Notes under the pieces: model-generated | The model's input: the letters and a program-made list of their open reading frames with translations, nothing else | What the model was told of the DNA's origin: nothing | Database searches by the model: none | From: Mytilus galloprovincialis | Lineage: Eukaryota; Mollusca; Bivalvia; Mytilida; Mytilidae | DNA length: 64,000 nt | Direction: 5' to 3' | Assembly (NCBI RefSeq): GCF_965363235.1 | Contig: NC_134843.1 | Span: 90,057,795-90,121,794, forward strand | Position numbers and translations under genes: made by a program | In this document: one piece after another, positions 1-10,689 of the stretch | Position numbering within the stretch: position 1 is the stretch's first letter | Layout of the letters: every line of letters starts with the position of its first letter

Positions 1-787
1 AAGGTTATTATTATTGCGCATCAAGTAAGGATGTAACCATGTTTGAATGTTTTCAAAATGCCTCATCGACTCTTCCCGGTTAAAAATCACAGGGGAAGGG
101 TCAACCGATTTACATAAGTTTTAAATTAAAGAACGTGGAATGAGTGATTAGGCCAGTAAAAACTCGCATATATTATTTGACTTAGGCTGTTCTCTACATA
201 GAAAATGGCTTGAAAGACGTCAATGGTACACGTTCAATGGTATATATGTATGCAATAATATCATAAGGATAGTGAAGGTCGTGTGTAGTTTTGTGGCGAG
301 ATAAAACAATACTTTTATAAGTTTTTTGTTTCAGTAATGCTATTTGCACGACGATACTCCTAGAAGATGTTCATCCTGTTAGGAAGATATTGTATAATGA
401 AAAAAATCTAAGAACCATCGTTATTTCTCGTATATCTAACACGGTACAAAAAGGTGTAGTATGCATAATTATGATTGCAATGATTTTTTACATTATATCA
501 TACTTTTGTAAAAACAATTATTAAAAGTGTTTTGTATTGAACTTTTTCTTTCGAATCTTTGTTTGATTTTTAAAATGACCAGAAAGAAGTCACATGTAAA
601 TTAAAAGATTTTGTTTAAATAACACAGATTTCATTTGATTCACCATCACAACAACGTTATAAACAGGAACAAATACACTTTCAAAAAACAATACCCAAAC
701 GGCATGTTCAATCTATTCACATTGCTTGTCATTCCAGAAGACACCGGATAATTACATGTAACCAGAAAAATGTCTACAATAAGCAAA
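1..787. other. AT-rich intergenic stretch
   Basis: No open frame, repeat array or RNA gene could be supported here. The sequence is low in GC and rises in GC only as it enters the exon candidate at 788. Confidence 0.4.
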
Positions 788-879
788 TCAGTACACGGCA
801 TCAGTACCCGCCCTTTTCCTGATCCCCTCCAGCTTGTACGGAACCACATTCTTCGTATAGATGGCCGCCACTTCAGTGG
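788..879 (-). CDS. candidate terminal exon, unknown protein
   Basis: On the minus strand a 29-codon open segment ends in TGA at 788-790 and follows a possible acceptor (gttgtttaag) whose AG is at 881-880. It enters with two bases of a split codon. The peptide begins TEVAAIYTKNVVPYK and ends GTDAVY. The third codon positions are rich in G and C (GTG, GCG, GCC, ATC, AAG, CTG, GAG) although the surroundings are AT-rich, which is why I list it. I do not recognise the family. It could be the last exon of a gene reading leftwards whose earlier exons lie to the right, perhaps including the secreted-protein exon at 7157-7489; the phases do not join directly, so another exon would be needed between them. 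The plus strand is also open here, so this remains a guess. Confidence 0.25.
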
Positions 880-934
880 CTTAAACAACGCGATCAGTCA
901 TAAAATACAATCTATCACAACAAAAGAAGACCTG

Positions 935-1624
935 GGTTGGTGTTCTCGAAGCTATCTTTGGACTAGGACGTGTCCTAAGACCATCTTATGACAAGTCTTT
1001 GTCCTTAGTCGTGTTCTCGAAGATCTCTTAACTTAGGATATATTACATTTTCGTCCTAATATTAGGACACCTAATTAGGTGTCTTAAGATCATCATATCT
1101 TCATCCTAACTTTGTGGATGCTTTTTTTTTTTTATTTTTTTTTAACGTGAAGATGAACATGAAATGAAACGCACCATCGATTATTAATTCGTATAAAGAA
1201 ATTGTGCATGATTCGTGTTTTTGACACTACGAATTCAATATTCTCATTTCACAACAATTTGTTTTCCAGTTAAAATCACAATCCTTTTTGATATCATTTT
1301 ATAATTACATTTGAAATCATGCATGTAATTATGAAATTTCGTAAACTATTTTATTAATTGGTTTCGTCTTTAATAAATGTTAGATATCAAACAACTACTT
1401 TAACTATTTCACACATAGGATATGTATAGGACGTCCTTAGATATCAAACAACTACTTTTACTATTTCACACATAGGATATGTATAGGACGTCCTAACACA
1501 AGATGCGTCTAAGATAGCTTCGAGACACAACTTAAGAGTGTCCTAAACTGATCATAAGTCCATCCTAAAATTGGTCTTATCTATGACTTGGAACGAATCT
1601 TATGATACTTTCGAGAACACCACC
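935..1624. mobile_element. non-autonomous TIR element with internal 57-bp duplication
   Basis: The left end reads ggttggtgttctcgaa and the right end, reverse-complemented, reads ggtggtgttctcgaaa: terminal inverted repeats with one indel. CCTG flanks both sides (931-934 and 1625-1628), a possible 4-bp target duplication. The interior is rich in the motif taggac/gtccta in both orientations, so much of the element can fold. It carries no coding capacity. Superfamily unknown. Confidence 0.5.
1381..1494. repeat. two-copy 57-bp direct tandem duplication
   Basis: Unit 1381-1437 is repeated at 1438-1494 with a single substitution (ttaac versus tttac). Both copies end in ggatatgtataggacgtcct. The duplication lies inside the TIR element at 935-1624. 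Confidence 0.9.
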
Positions 1625-2150
1625 CCTGCTCTGTAAATAAGAAAAAATGGACCGAACTATCGATTAATTTGAAAGTGAAAATATTGAGAACTTGAATATT
1701 CGAATAAAAAAAAAAATAAATTGGTATTGGAAACCTTACTTCCTACTAAATTAACTGAAATTAAAAATACATGCGATTTTCATAATATAAAGATGTGTTA
1801 TGTGAAGAGCAAAATTATATGTGCACAGCTTTTGACGCTGATGTGTCCCGTAGTACAGAGAGAACTTCCGGTACGTTGTTGAGGAAGCAGCACGCAAAAT
1901 TTGCTCTTGAACAAAATCGCTACAAGATTGACTATAATCAGCCGAACAACTAAAATATACGATTTAAAACGGTAAGAAGATTTCGTTTGATATTAACTCT
2001 GATCTTATGTGATTTATTTGGCCATATTCTCTTAAAACCGTTTTCTACAAAAAAACTTAGGCAAAACAAGAAGGCATTTGTATCTATAGTCATAACGTCA
2101 CTATACGTCGGAACAATTGAAAACAATCGGATAACCAAAGCAACGTCAAA

Positions 2151-3122
2151 ATGGCCGCAAATATCCAACGAACCGACGATGAATTATCGGGAAACCTCTT
2201 ATATGACAAAGATGCTAGAGTTATCCTTATGGAAATCCTGAAGTCGCTACGAGTTCTAACGGATAGGATCGAGAAAATACAGAAAGAAGTACAGAAAATC
2301 GATGGTATAAAGGAAGGCCTGTCAAATTTGTCTACAAGAGTACAGACAAATGAGGAAACAATTGTCGAAATTCAAGACCGAAATAGGAAAGTTGAAGAAA
2401 GTGTTGAAAAAATGGGTCAGATCGTTCATACTATAGTTGACAAATATTCAGCAAATGCTGAAGAGATATCTCAGATAAATCTCAGGATGGAGACGATAGG
2501 AGAGGATAATGGAACATTCTCAAAGCCATTAAGGAATTAAAAGCCGATATGTTAGATCTAAAATGCAGAAGCATCAGCGATAACCTAGTATTCTCCGGGT
2601 TAGCGTTTCAGCGGGAAGAATCGTGCCAATTGAAAATTCAGAACTTTTTATTAAACGAACTGGACATACCGTATAAAGTAAATCTCGGTGGCGTTCATCG
2701 ATTTGGAAAACCCGGACTGAACGGAGCCCGTCCTATTGTAGCCAAATTTATCCACAGAGATGAGCTGGAAGATATACTTAAAAATACATTCAAGCTGAAA
2801 GGGAAACAATTAAGGATAAGCGAACAATTTCCCGATTGAAATTGAAAGTAAACGGAAAGAACTCTACCCTGTAATGAAGAAGGCTAAGAAGGAGGGTAAA
2901 AAAGTTAAACTGGTAAGAGATAAATTATACATCAATGGGAAACCGCATGTATCACTCGACACAACACCAAACGGCACAGAATATAGGGATGTTCTACTAC
3001 GTCAAACCCAACAAAATTCGTATAGAAACAAAACTGTAAATGAACGCCCTTTTAAAAGGTCCCGACAGGAATCTGGAAACAATGACGCCATTAATGAGGA
3101 AACCATAACCACGCCGATATAG
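2151..3122 (+). pseudogene. LINE ORF1 protein (coiled coil + RNA-binding domain), frameshifted
   Basis: ORF1p of non-LTR elements binds the element RNA and acts as a chaperone. The ATG at 2151 begins MAANIQRTDDELSG, followed by a heptad-rich, charged segment (RVLTDRIEKIQKEVQKID onward) that looks like a coiled coil. After a frameshift near 2520 the frame resumes with DMLDLKCRSISDNLVFSGL and HRFGKP, and reaches LKGKQLRISEQFP, the pattern of the Transposase_22/L1 ORF1p RNA-binding domain. A second frameshift near 2830 leads to VMKKAKKEGKKVKLVRDKLY, a basic segment typical of the end of that domain. The three pieces are in order and contiguous in homology, so they were one ORF. Stop at 3120-3122. 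Confidence 0.75.
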
Positions 3123-3150
3123 GACGGGTCGAGAGAGTCCTCAGAAAACC

Positions 3151-6100
3151 AGAATGATCAGTTAAATTATTTAAATCTTACTTGTATTAATTGTTGTGGA
3201 ATTAAATCAAAACTCAAATATCCTGAATTTACGGAACTGCTGTATAAAACGGATATTGCTGGCATTGTAGAAACAAAACTAGACGATATTGATGATATAC
3301 AATTACAGGGATATGAATTGATTTATAAAAACAGAAATAAAATTGGCAAAATAAGGTCGGGGGTTTAGCTGTAGCGTACAAAAATCATCTCAAAGATAAT
3401 ATTGAATATATCAAAACTGAAATTAAATTTGTTTTGTGGTGTAAAATATCGAAAGTAATAAATAGATCAGATGACATTCTTTTGGGAATTATTTACATCC
3501 CGCCTGAATATACTTCATATTCATCCATTGATGCAATAAACGAAATTGAGATGGAATTATTTGAACTATCACATAAGTTTTCAAAATGTTTACTCGTTGG
3601 TGATTTTAACGCAAGAACCGGGTCCGAGGATGATTTTACATTTGTTCCCGGTAGTGAATCTCATGTCGTAGATATCGAAAATATACAAGTAAATACTGTT
3701 TGCAATTTATACCAGTTTGACTTCTCTCGCAAAAGGAACAGTAGAGATAAAAACAAGAATAGGTTTGGAAATCAACTACTAAATTTTTGCAAGGGAAATA
3801 ACTTCTTCATCATGAATGGGAGAACTCTAGGTGACATAGATGGAAAGTTCACATGCCGTAATTCAAGCATTGTTGATTATTGCCTATGCAGTGCAGAACT
3901 TATTCAAAAATTTAACGATTTTAAAGTACTTGATTTTTCAAGTCTCTATTCAGATGTTCATTCCCCAATCGAGATATCGCTGAAACAAACAGATCAAGAA
4001 GTCAGCACCAAATGTAGCGATGATACTAGAACAAATGAACAAAAAATAAACAATTGGACTAATGAAAAATCACACAAATTCTTAGAATGCTTGAACCTTA
4101 CAGAAATAGAAAATATTAATTCTGAAATTGATGGCACAACAGTAGTGACGCAAGAAACAGTAGATATGATAATCAGTAAAATAGGCAAAGTGTTAATAAA
4201 TTCAGCGGAAACACTTTTGGGTTTAAAGTCAGTACAGGAAAGAAGTCAGAACATAGAAAAAATAAACCATGGTTTGACCATGACTGCAAAGCCGCTAGGT
4301 CAGAATTCCGTAAGATGAAACGAAATAAAAATAAGTCACCGTTCCACAGAGCACTTGTGTCAGATGCCGAGAAGAGATATAAAAATACAATGAACAAAGC
4401 TCATAAGAAATACAGAAGCGATTTCCGAAAGAAAATGGATGATCTAAAGCAAAAGGATGCTAAGGAATTTTGGCGACTTCTTAATGAAAACAAAAGTACA
4501 GCTCAGCCTAAGATTGATTTCGACAAATTGGTCTCATATTTCAAAGAGTTAAACAGTGATCTGAGAGATGATACAGAAAAACAACTAATTGAAAGTAATA
4601 TTTCCCACGAAGAAATAAACGATGAGTTAAATAGCAAAATTACAAAACATGAAATTCTTAAAGCGTTGAAAAATCTGAAAAATAACAAAGCATGCGCCGA
4701 AGACAAACTGATTAATGAATATTTAAAAACATCCGCTCATGTTCTTATAGACATATATGTGAAAATTTTCAACCTTGTTTTCGACTCCGGAAAAATCCCA
4801 AAACAATGGGTCCAAGGAATGATAAAACCTGTCTACAAGAACAAAGGTGACAAACGCAACCCCAAAAATTACAGACCAATAACTATTGTGAGCTGTTTCG
4901 GAAAAGTCTTTACAGCGGTATTAAATGAACGCCTTAAAAAATTCTCAGAACAAATATCTCTTCTTAAAGAAAATCAAAATGGTTTCCGAGAAAAATACTC
5001 AACAATTGATTGCGCGTTTCTTCTGAACTCTCTAATTGAAGTTTTACAACACTCAAAAAAGAAACTATTTAGCGCATTTGTAGACTTTGAAAAGGCCTTC
5101 GATACGGTTAATCGTAATTTCTTATGGTTTAAAATGTTGAACAACAATATAAAGGGGAAATGTTTAATACCATTTTTAGCATGTACCAGAATATTAAATC
5201 CAGCTTGAGCTATAATGGTCAAATTTGTGAACCTTTCGCTTGTGAAATCGGTGTCAGACAAGGAGAAAATCTGTCACCGTTTTTATTTTCTTTATACTTG
5301 AATGACCTAGAAGACTATCTCATCTCGGAAAATGTTTTAGGTATGAACACAATAAGTAAAGATATAGAAGAAAAACTTGGAACTTTAATGAAATCATTCA
5401 TAATTCTCTACGCAGATGACACTGTAATCATGGCAGAATCACCTGACCAACTGCAACATGCACTTAACAAATTTAAAAAGTATTGCGAAACCTGGAAGAT
5501 GCGAGTAAATGTTGCTAAAACTAAAATTTTAATTTTTTCAAAAGGAAGAACTACAAACCCTCCACTTTTCCGATTCAACAATCATCATATTGAAACTGTA
5601 AAACACTTTAACTACTTAGGAATTATTTTCAGCAAAACAGGCAGCTTTAAACATTGCAAACAACATATAAAGGACAAAGCAACAAGTACAATGTACGAAG
5701 TTTTAAGGAAGGGAAGAATTCACAATTTATCAATTAAATGCCATGTAGATTTGTTTGACTTACTGGTAAAACCTTTTCTGCTATATGGATGCGAAATATG
5801 TGGTTACGAAAACTTAGATTTACTAGAAAGAGTTCAAACTAAATTTTTTAAGCTACTTTTACATCTTAAGCCATCTACTCAAAACGACTTCATTTATGGA
5901 GAACTGGGTCTGTATCCCCTAGAAATAGATATAAAAACTAGAATTATATCTTATTGGACAATGTTAATTACCGGTAAAGAAAGTAAGCTCGCTGCTGTAA
6001 TGTTTAGATACCTTTTCAAGTTAGCACAAGAAACAACATTTCGATCGCGATCGTTAGACAAGATGAAAAGTATTCTAGACAATTGTGGATTCTCTTACTT

Positions 6101-6584
6101 ATGGTCATTCCAAAACACATCACCTAACATTAAATCGATAATTAAACAAAGACTAGAAGATCAGTTTACACAGTCGTGGTCAGGAAAGGTAAACGATTCG
6201 CCGAAAGCCCTGAATTATCGCCTATACAAGATATCACACAATTTCGAACACTACCTTAACGTACTTGATGATAAAGATGTAATAACAATGTATCGGTTTA
6301 GGACAATGAACCATAAACTGCCGATTGAAAATGGTAGATGGCAAAACATTCCCCGAGAACAGAGAAAGTGTCCGTTGTGCAGAGTTGCTATAGGTGACGA
6401 ATACCACTATGTAATGGAATGCAGCAGTCTCTTGACAGATAGGACACTACTTATTGACAAGAAATACCTAACGAACTGTAATGTTTTAAAATTTAATGCT
6501 ATTATGAACCAAAAACAGAAATCTAAACTTCGAAAATTGTGCCAATTTATTAGAATTATAAATGATAAACTGGATTCTCTCTGA
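3151..6584 (+). pseudogene. LINE ORF2: APE endonuclease + reverse transcriptase, frameshifted
   Basis: ORF2 nicks the target and copies the element RNA by target-primed reverse transcription. The endonuclease starts near 3160 (LTCINCCGIKSKL), with the catalytic Glu in VETKLD, then LLVGDFNARTG, VDYCLCS and the terminal SDVHSPIE. The RT follows: PVYKNKGDKRNPKNYRPI, NGFREKYSTIDC, the catalytic Asp in FVDFEKAFDTVNR, GVRQGENLSPFLFSLYLNDL, the YADDT box (codons near 5410-5424) and HFNYLGI. Near the C-terminus is CPLCRVAIGDEYHYVMEC, a CCHC-type motif seen at LINE C-termini. Frameshifts fall near 3360 (G run), 4258 (A run) and 5157 (A run); each looks like a one-base loss in a homopolymer. The stop is TGA at 6582-6584. 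All catalytic motifs remain recognisable. Confidence 0.85.
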
Positions 6585-6719
6585 TGTTAACCTGTCGGCT
6601 ATACTGATCACACCGTTGTTAAAAACTCATATGTAATGCTTCCTCAACAAATGTACATATATATGCAATGTAATGTAAACTAATGTGTTTTTCTGTATAC
6701 CTTTGTCCTTTTGTCCCGC

Positions 6720-7150
6720 TCCAGGTTAAAGTTTTTGGTCGAGGTAATTTTCTAAGAAGTTGAAGTCCAATCAACTTAAAACTTAGTAAACATGTTCCCT
6801 ATGATATGATCTTTCTAATTTCAATGCCAAGTTAGAGATTTAATCCCATTTTCACGGTCCACTGAACACAGAAAAGGATAATGGGGATGGGGCATCCGTG
6901 TACTTGGGACACATTCTTATTTTTTTAAATTCCCCGCAACGGGTCGCGTGGGTTACAATTTAATACATCTTATTAAGTATAAGTAACTGTTGACCGACTC
7001 AAAAACATAAATTATGGTTTATATATATATATATACTGAAAGTCAAAAGTAAAAAATTAGCACATAAACCATTAAAAAGTAATGTTAGGAAGACATATTA
7101 TATATGTCAACGATTAACAAAGTACAGTTAAGGTCAGTATATAGTATTTA
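6720..7150. other. intergenic stretch with short (TA)n
   Basis: No gene seen. A short TA dinucleotide run lies at about 7019-7034. Confidence 0.4.
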
Positions 7151-7156
7151 TCTTAC

Positions 7157-7489
7157 CGATAGGCGAACAGGTGCTTTTGGAAGAAGATCAAACGTTTTCT
7201 TCTCGATGATCGGTGGTATGTCCAGAGTTAGGGGCCCACCATTCTTTAAATGCGTCATGCTGATATGGATTCGAAGCAAATCGATTGGGTTGAGTCGGAA
7301 ATTAGGGTCATTTTTTAAGATAAGATGCGTCATACACTTCATCTGTTCTAGTGTCCCCATGGTTAAGGCATTGTCATTATTTTCGTACGAATAGCAATCT
7401 TTTAAAACAATATTAATAAACTCATCCCGAAGTTGTACAGCCGCCAACAAGGGCAAAAAGGTCAGAATACAGAATTTATCCAACAGCAT
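7157..7489 (-). CDS. signal-peptide exon of an unidentified secreted protein
   Basis: A 111-codon open exon begins exactly at an ATG (7489-7487) that directly follows a strong acceptor with a long T tract (tttttcctag|ATG), so an untranslated exon probably lies upstream, to the right. It ends at a strong donor (TCG|gtaaga, GT at 7156-7155) in phase 0. The start, MLLDKFCILTFLPLLAAVQL, is a classic signal peptide. The remainder is hydrophilic with two Cys (in KDCYSY and EQMKCMTH) and ends KTFDLLPKAPVRLS. Having the ATG in the second exon with a phase-0 donor is the same plan as the tyrosinases at 18.8-31.6 kb, but the sequence does not align with them by eye. I cannot name the family. Following exons would lie to the left and may be separated by the LINE or fall outside the window. 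Confidence 0.5.
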
Positions 7490-7494
7490 CTAGG

Positions 7495-8395
7495 AAAAAA
7501 AAAAAACAAAAATACAAAATGGAGTTAATTGGTGTATAAAGACAAAAGTTGAGTATATTTTGTATAACAGCTAGTTTTATTTTCGTACATCTAAATGCTA
7601 ACATTGAATAACTATTGCAGTTAGCGCAAAATATAAATAAGTACCATGTGAAAACCAAAGTATGTCTATTAAATGTTTTTTTCTTTTACTGATGAATATT
7701 TAAAAAACATGTTTTCATGACTTGTATAAAACGTAACAAATTGAAATCAACTACATTGTATATACCGTAGAGGTGAGGTAACATATATTCGAATTCGAAT
7801 GAATATATGAAAGAAGCATAACTTAAATATTGAAGATCAAAAAAATATTTGAAATATAAAAAAAATGTATTAGGAAAACATATTACCTTTTTCGTTGAAG
7901 GTTACTTTCTTATCTCACAAGAATAAAAATTGTGTCTTGTTTATATTACTGATAGCTGCAGGATGTTGGGACTATCATGGGCTACTAGAATCATTAAATA
8001 ACACCACATGATGCTTTTAGCAAATGATAAATAAATGTATTATGTCACATGTAAAGACAATTTACACCAGGTAAAATGTAATTACCGACAGTGATGTCCC
8101 TTAAAGCTCAAGAAAAGGTCAAGAATATGCATTTACATAACAATCTGGTTAAATATTATGTTGTTTATTTCCTTGTCAAAGATGCATAGTTAAACCTAAA
8201 TCCGTAAAAGTACATATATCCTTACTTTATGACATATTATGATTACTTTAATTGACTAACTAATATACACGGCTTACTTGCACCCAAATGTCTTAATAAA
8301 TGCGAACATTAATCAGTCATACGAGATTTTCTTTACTTTGAAGTTCGTGTATCTTCTTGTAGCATAGCTTCTTTATAAAAAAATATATAACTTGT
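7495..8395. other. AT-rich noncoding stretch upstream of the exon at 7157-7489
   Basis: No coding potential seen. It would hold the 5' untranslated exon and promoter of the secreted-protein gene if that gene is real, but I could not place them. Confidence 0.3.
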
Positions 8396-8399
8396 TGCT

Positions 8400-10686
8400 T
8401 ATTCAATTATAAACCATTAGATATGCAGATATAGATTGGTTCAATTATAAACCATTAGATATGCAGATATACATTGGTTCAATTATAAACCATTAGATAT
8501 GCATATATACATTGGTTCAATTATAAATCATTATATATGCAGATATGCATTGGTTCAATTTTTAACCATTAGATATGCAGATATGCATTGATTCAATTAT
8601 AAACCATTATATATGCAGATATACATTGGTTCAATTATAAACCATTAGATATGCAGATATACATTGATTCAATTATAAACCATTAGGTATGCAGATATGC
8701 ATTGACTCAATTATAAACCATTATATATGCAGATATGCATTGGTTCAATTTTTAACCATTAGATATGCAGATATGCATTAATTCAATTATAAACCATTAT
8801 ATATGCAGATATACATTGGTTCAATTATAAACCATTAAATATGCAGATATGCATTGGTTCAATTATAAACCATTAGATATGCAGATATGCATTGATTCAA
8901 TTATAAACCATTAGATATGCAGATATGCATTGATTCAATTATAAACCATTAGATATGCAGATATGCATTGATACAAGTATAAATCATTAGATATGCAGAT
9001 ATACATTGGTTCAATCATAAACCATTAGATATGCAGATATGCATTGACTAAATTATAAACCATTAAATATGCAGATATGCATTGGTTCAATTATAAACCG
9101 TTAGATATGCAGATATACATTGATTCAATCATAAACCATTAGATATACAGATATACATTGGTTCAATTATAAACCATTAAATATGCAGATATGCATTGGT
9201 TCAATTATAAACCATTAGATATGCAGATATACATTGATTCAATTATAAACCATTAGGTATGCAGATATGCATTGACTCAATTATAAACCATTAGATATGC
9301 AGATATGCATTGATTCAATCATAAACCGTTAGATATGCAGATATACATTGATTCAATCATAAACCATTAGATATACAGATATACATTGGTTCAATTATAA
9401 ACCATTAAATATGCAGATATGCATTGGTTCAATTATAAACCATTAGATATGCAGATATGCATTGATTCAATTATAAACCATTAGATATGCAGATATACAT
9501 TGATTCAATCATAAACCATTAGATATGCAGATATGCATTGACTAAATTATAAACATTAAATATGCAGATATGCATTGGTTCAATTATAAACCATTAGATA
9601 TGCAGATATGCATTGATTCAATCATAAACCGTTAGATATGCAGATATACATTGATTCAATCATAAACCATTAGATATACAGATATGCATTGACTAAATTA
9701 TAAACCATTAAATATGCAGATATGCATTGGTTCAATTATAAACCATTAGATATGCAGATATGCATTAATTCAATTATAAACCATTATATATGCAGATATA
9801 CATTGGTTCAATTATAAACCATTAAATATGCAGATATGCATTGATTCAATCATAAACCGTTAGATATGCAGATATACATTGATTCAATCATAAACCATTA
9901 GATATACAGATATGCATTGACTAAATTATAAACCATTAAATATGCAGATATGCATTGGTTCAATTATAAACCATTATATATGCAGATATACATTGGTTCA
10001 ATTATAAACCATTATATATGCAGATATACATTGGTTCAATTATAAACCATTAAATATGCAGATATGCATTAATTCAATTATAAACCATTATATATGCAGA
10101 AATACATTGATACAAGTATAAACCATTAGATATGCAGATATACAGTGATTCAATCATAAACCGTTAGATATGCAGATATACATTGATTCAATCATAAACC
10201 ATTATATATGCAGATATACATTGGTTCAATTATAAACCATTAAATATGCAGATATGCATTGGTTCAATTATAAACCATTAGATATGCAGATATGCATTGA
10301 TTCAATTATAAACCATTAGATATGCAGATATGCATTGATACAAGTATAAATCATTAGATATGCAGATATACATTGGTTCAATCATAAACCATTAGATATG
10401 CAGATATGCATTGACTAAATTATAAACCATTAAATATGCAGATATGCATTGGTTCAATTATAAACCATTAGATATGCAGAAATACATTGATACAAGTATA
10501 AACCATTAGATATGCAGATATACAGTGATTCAATCATAAACCGTTAGATATGCAGATATACATTGATTCAATCATAAACCATTAGATATACAGATATACA
10601 TTGGTTCAATTATAAACCATTTGATATGCAGATATACATTGTAACAATTATAAATCATTAGATATACAGATATACACTGATTCAAT
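8400..10686. repeat. 38-bp satellite array, about 60 copies
   Basis: Tandem 38-bp units, typical core aaaccattagatatgcagat followed by atgcattggttcaattat, run almost without interruption. Units differ at a few positions: ttagat/ttaaat/ttatat, tgcatt/tacatt, ggttca/gattca/gactaa/gatacaagt and accatt/accgtt. Units with accgtt recur at about 9097, 9325, 9630, 9859, 10161 and 10541, spacings close to 6, 8, 6, 8 and 10 units, so larger blocks were duplicated. The array ends in degenerate units near 10640-10686. It has no coding role. Confidence 0.97.
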
Positions 10687-10689
10687 ATT

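Larger units (their letters stand above)
1830..6660 (+). mobile_element. non-LTR retrotransposon (LINE), nearly full length, frameshifted
   Basis: The two-ORF organisation is clear: ORF1 encodes a coiled coil followed by an L1-ORF1p-like RNA-binding region, and ORF2 encodes an APE-type endonuclease, a reverse transcriptase and a C-terminal Cys/His motif. The ends are uncertain because I see no clear target duplication or poly(A) tail. I set the left limit in the untranslated leader before the ORF1 ATG at 2151 and the right limit about 80 bases after the ORF2 stop. At least five frameshifts interrupt the reading frames but I see few other disruptions, so the copy is either young and recently dead or carries assembly errors. 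ORF1 architecture suggests an L1/Tx1-like lineage, but clade placement needs a tree. Confidence 0.85.

Noticed and set aside
8400..10686. Possible CRISPR-like array because of regular short repeats
   Set aside because: There are no unique spacers; units are directly head to tail in a eukaryotic sequence.
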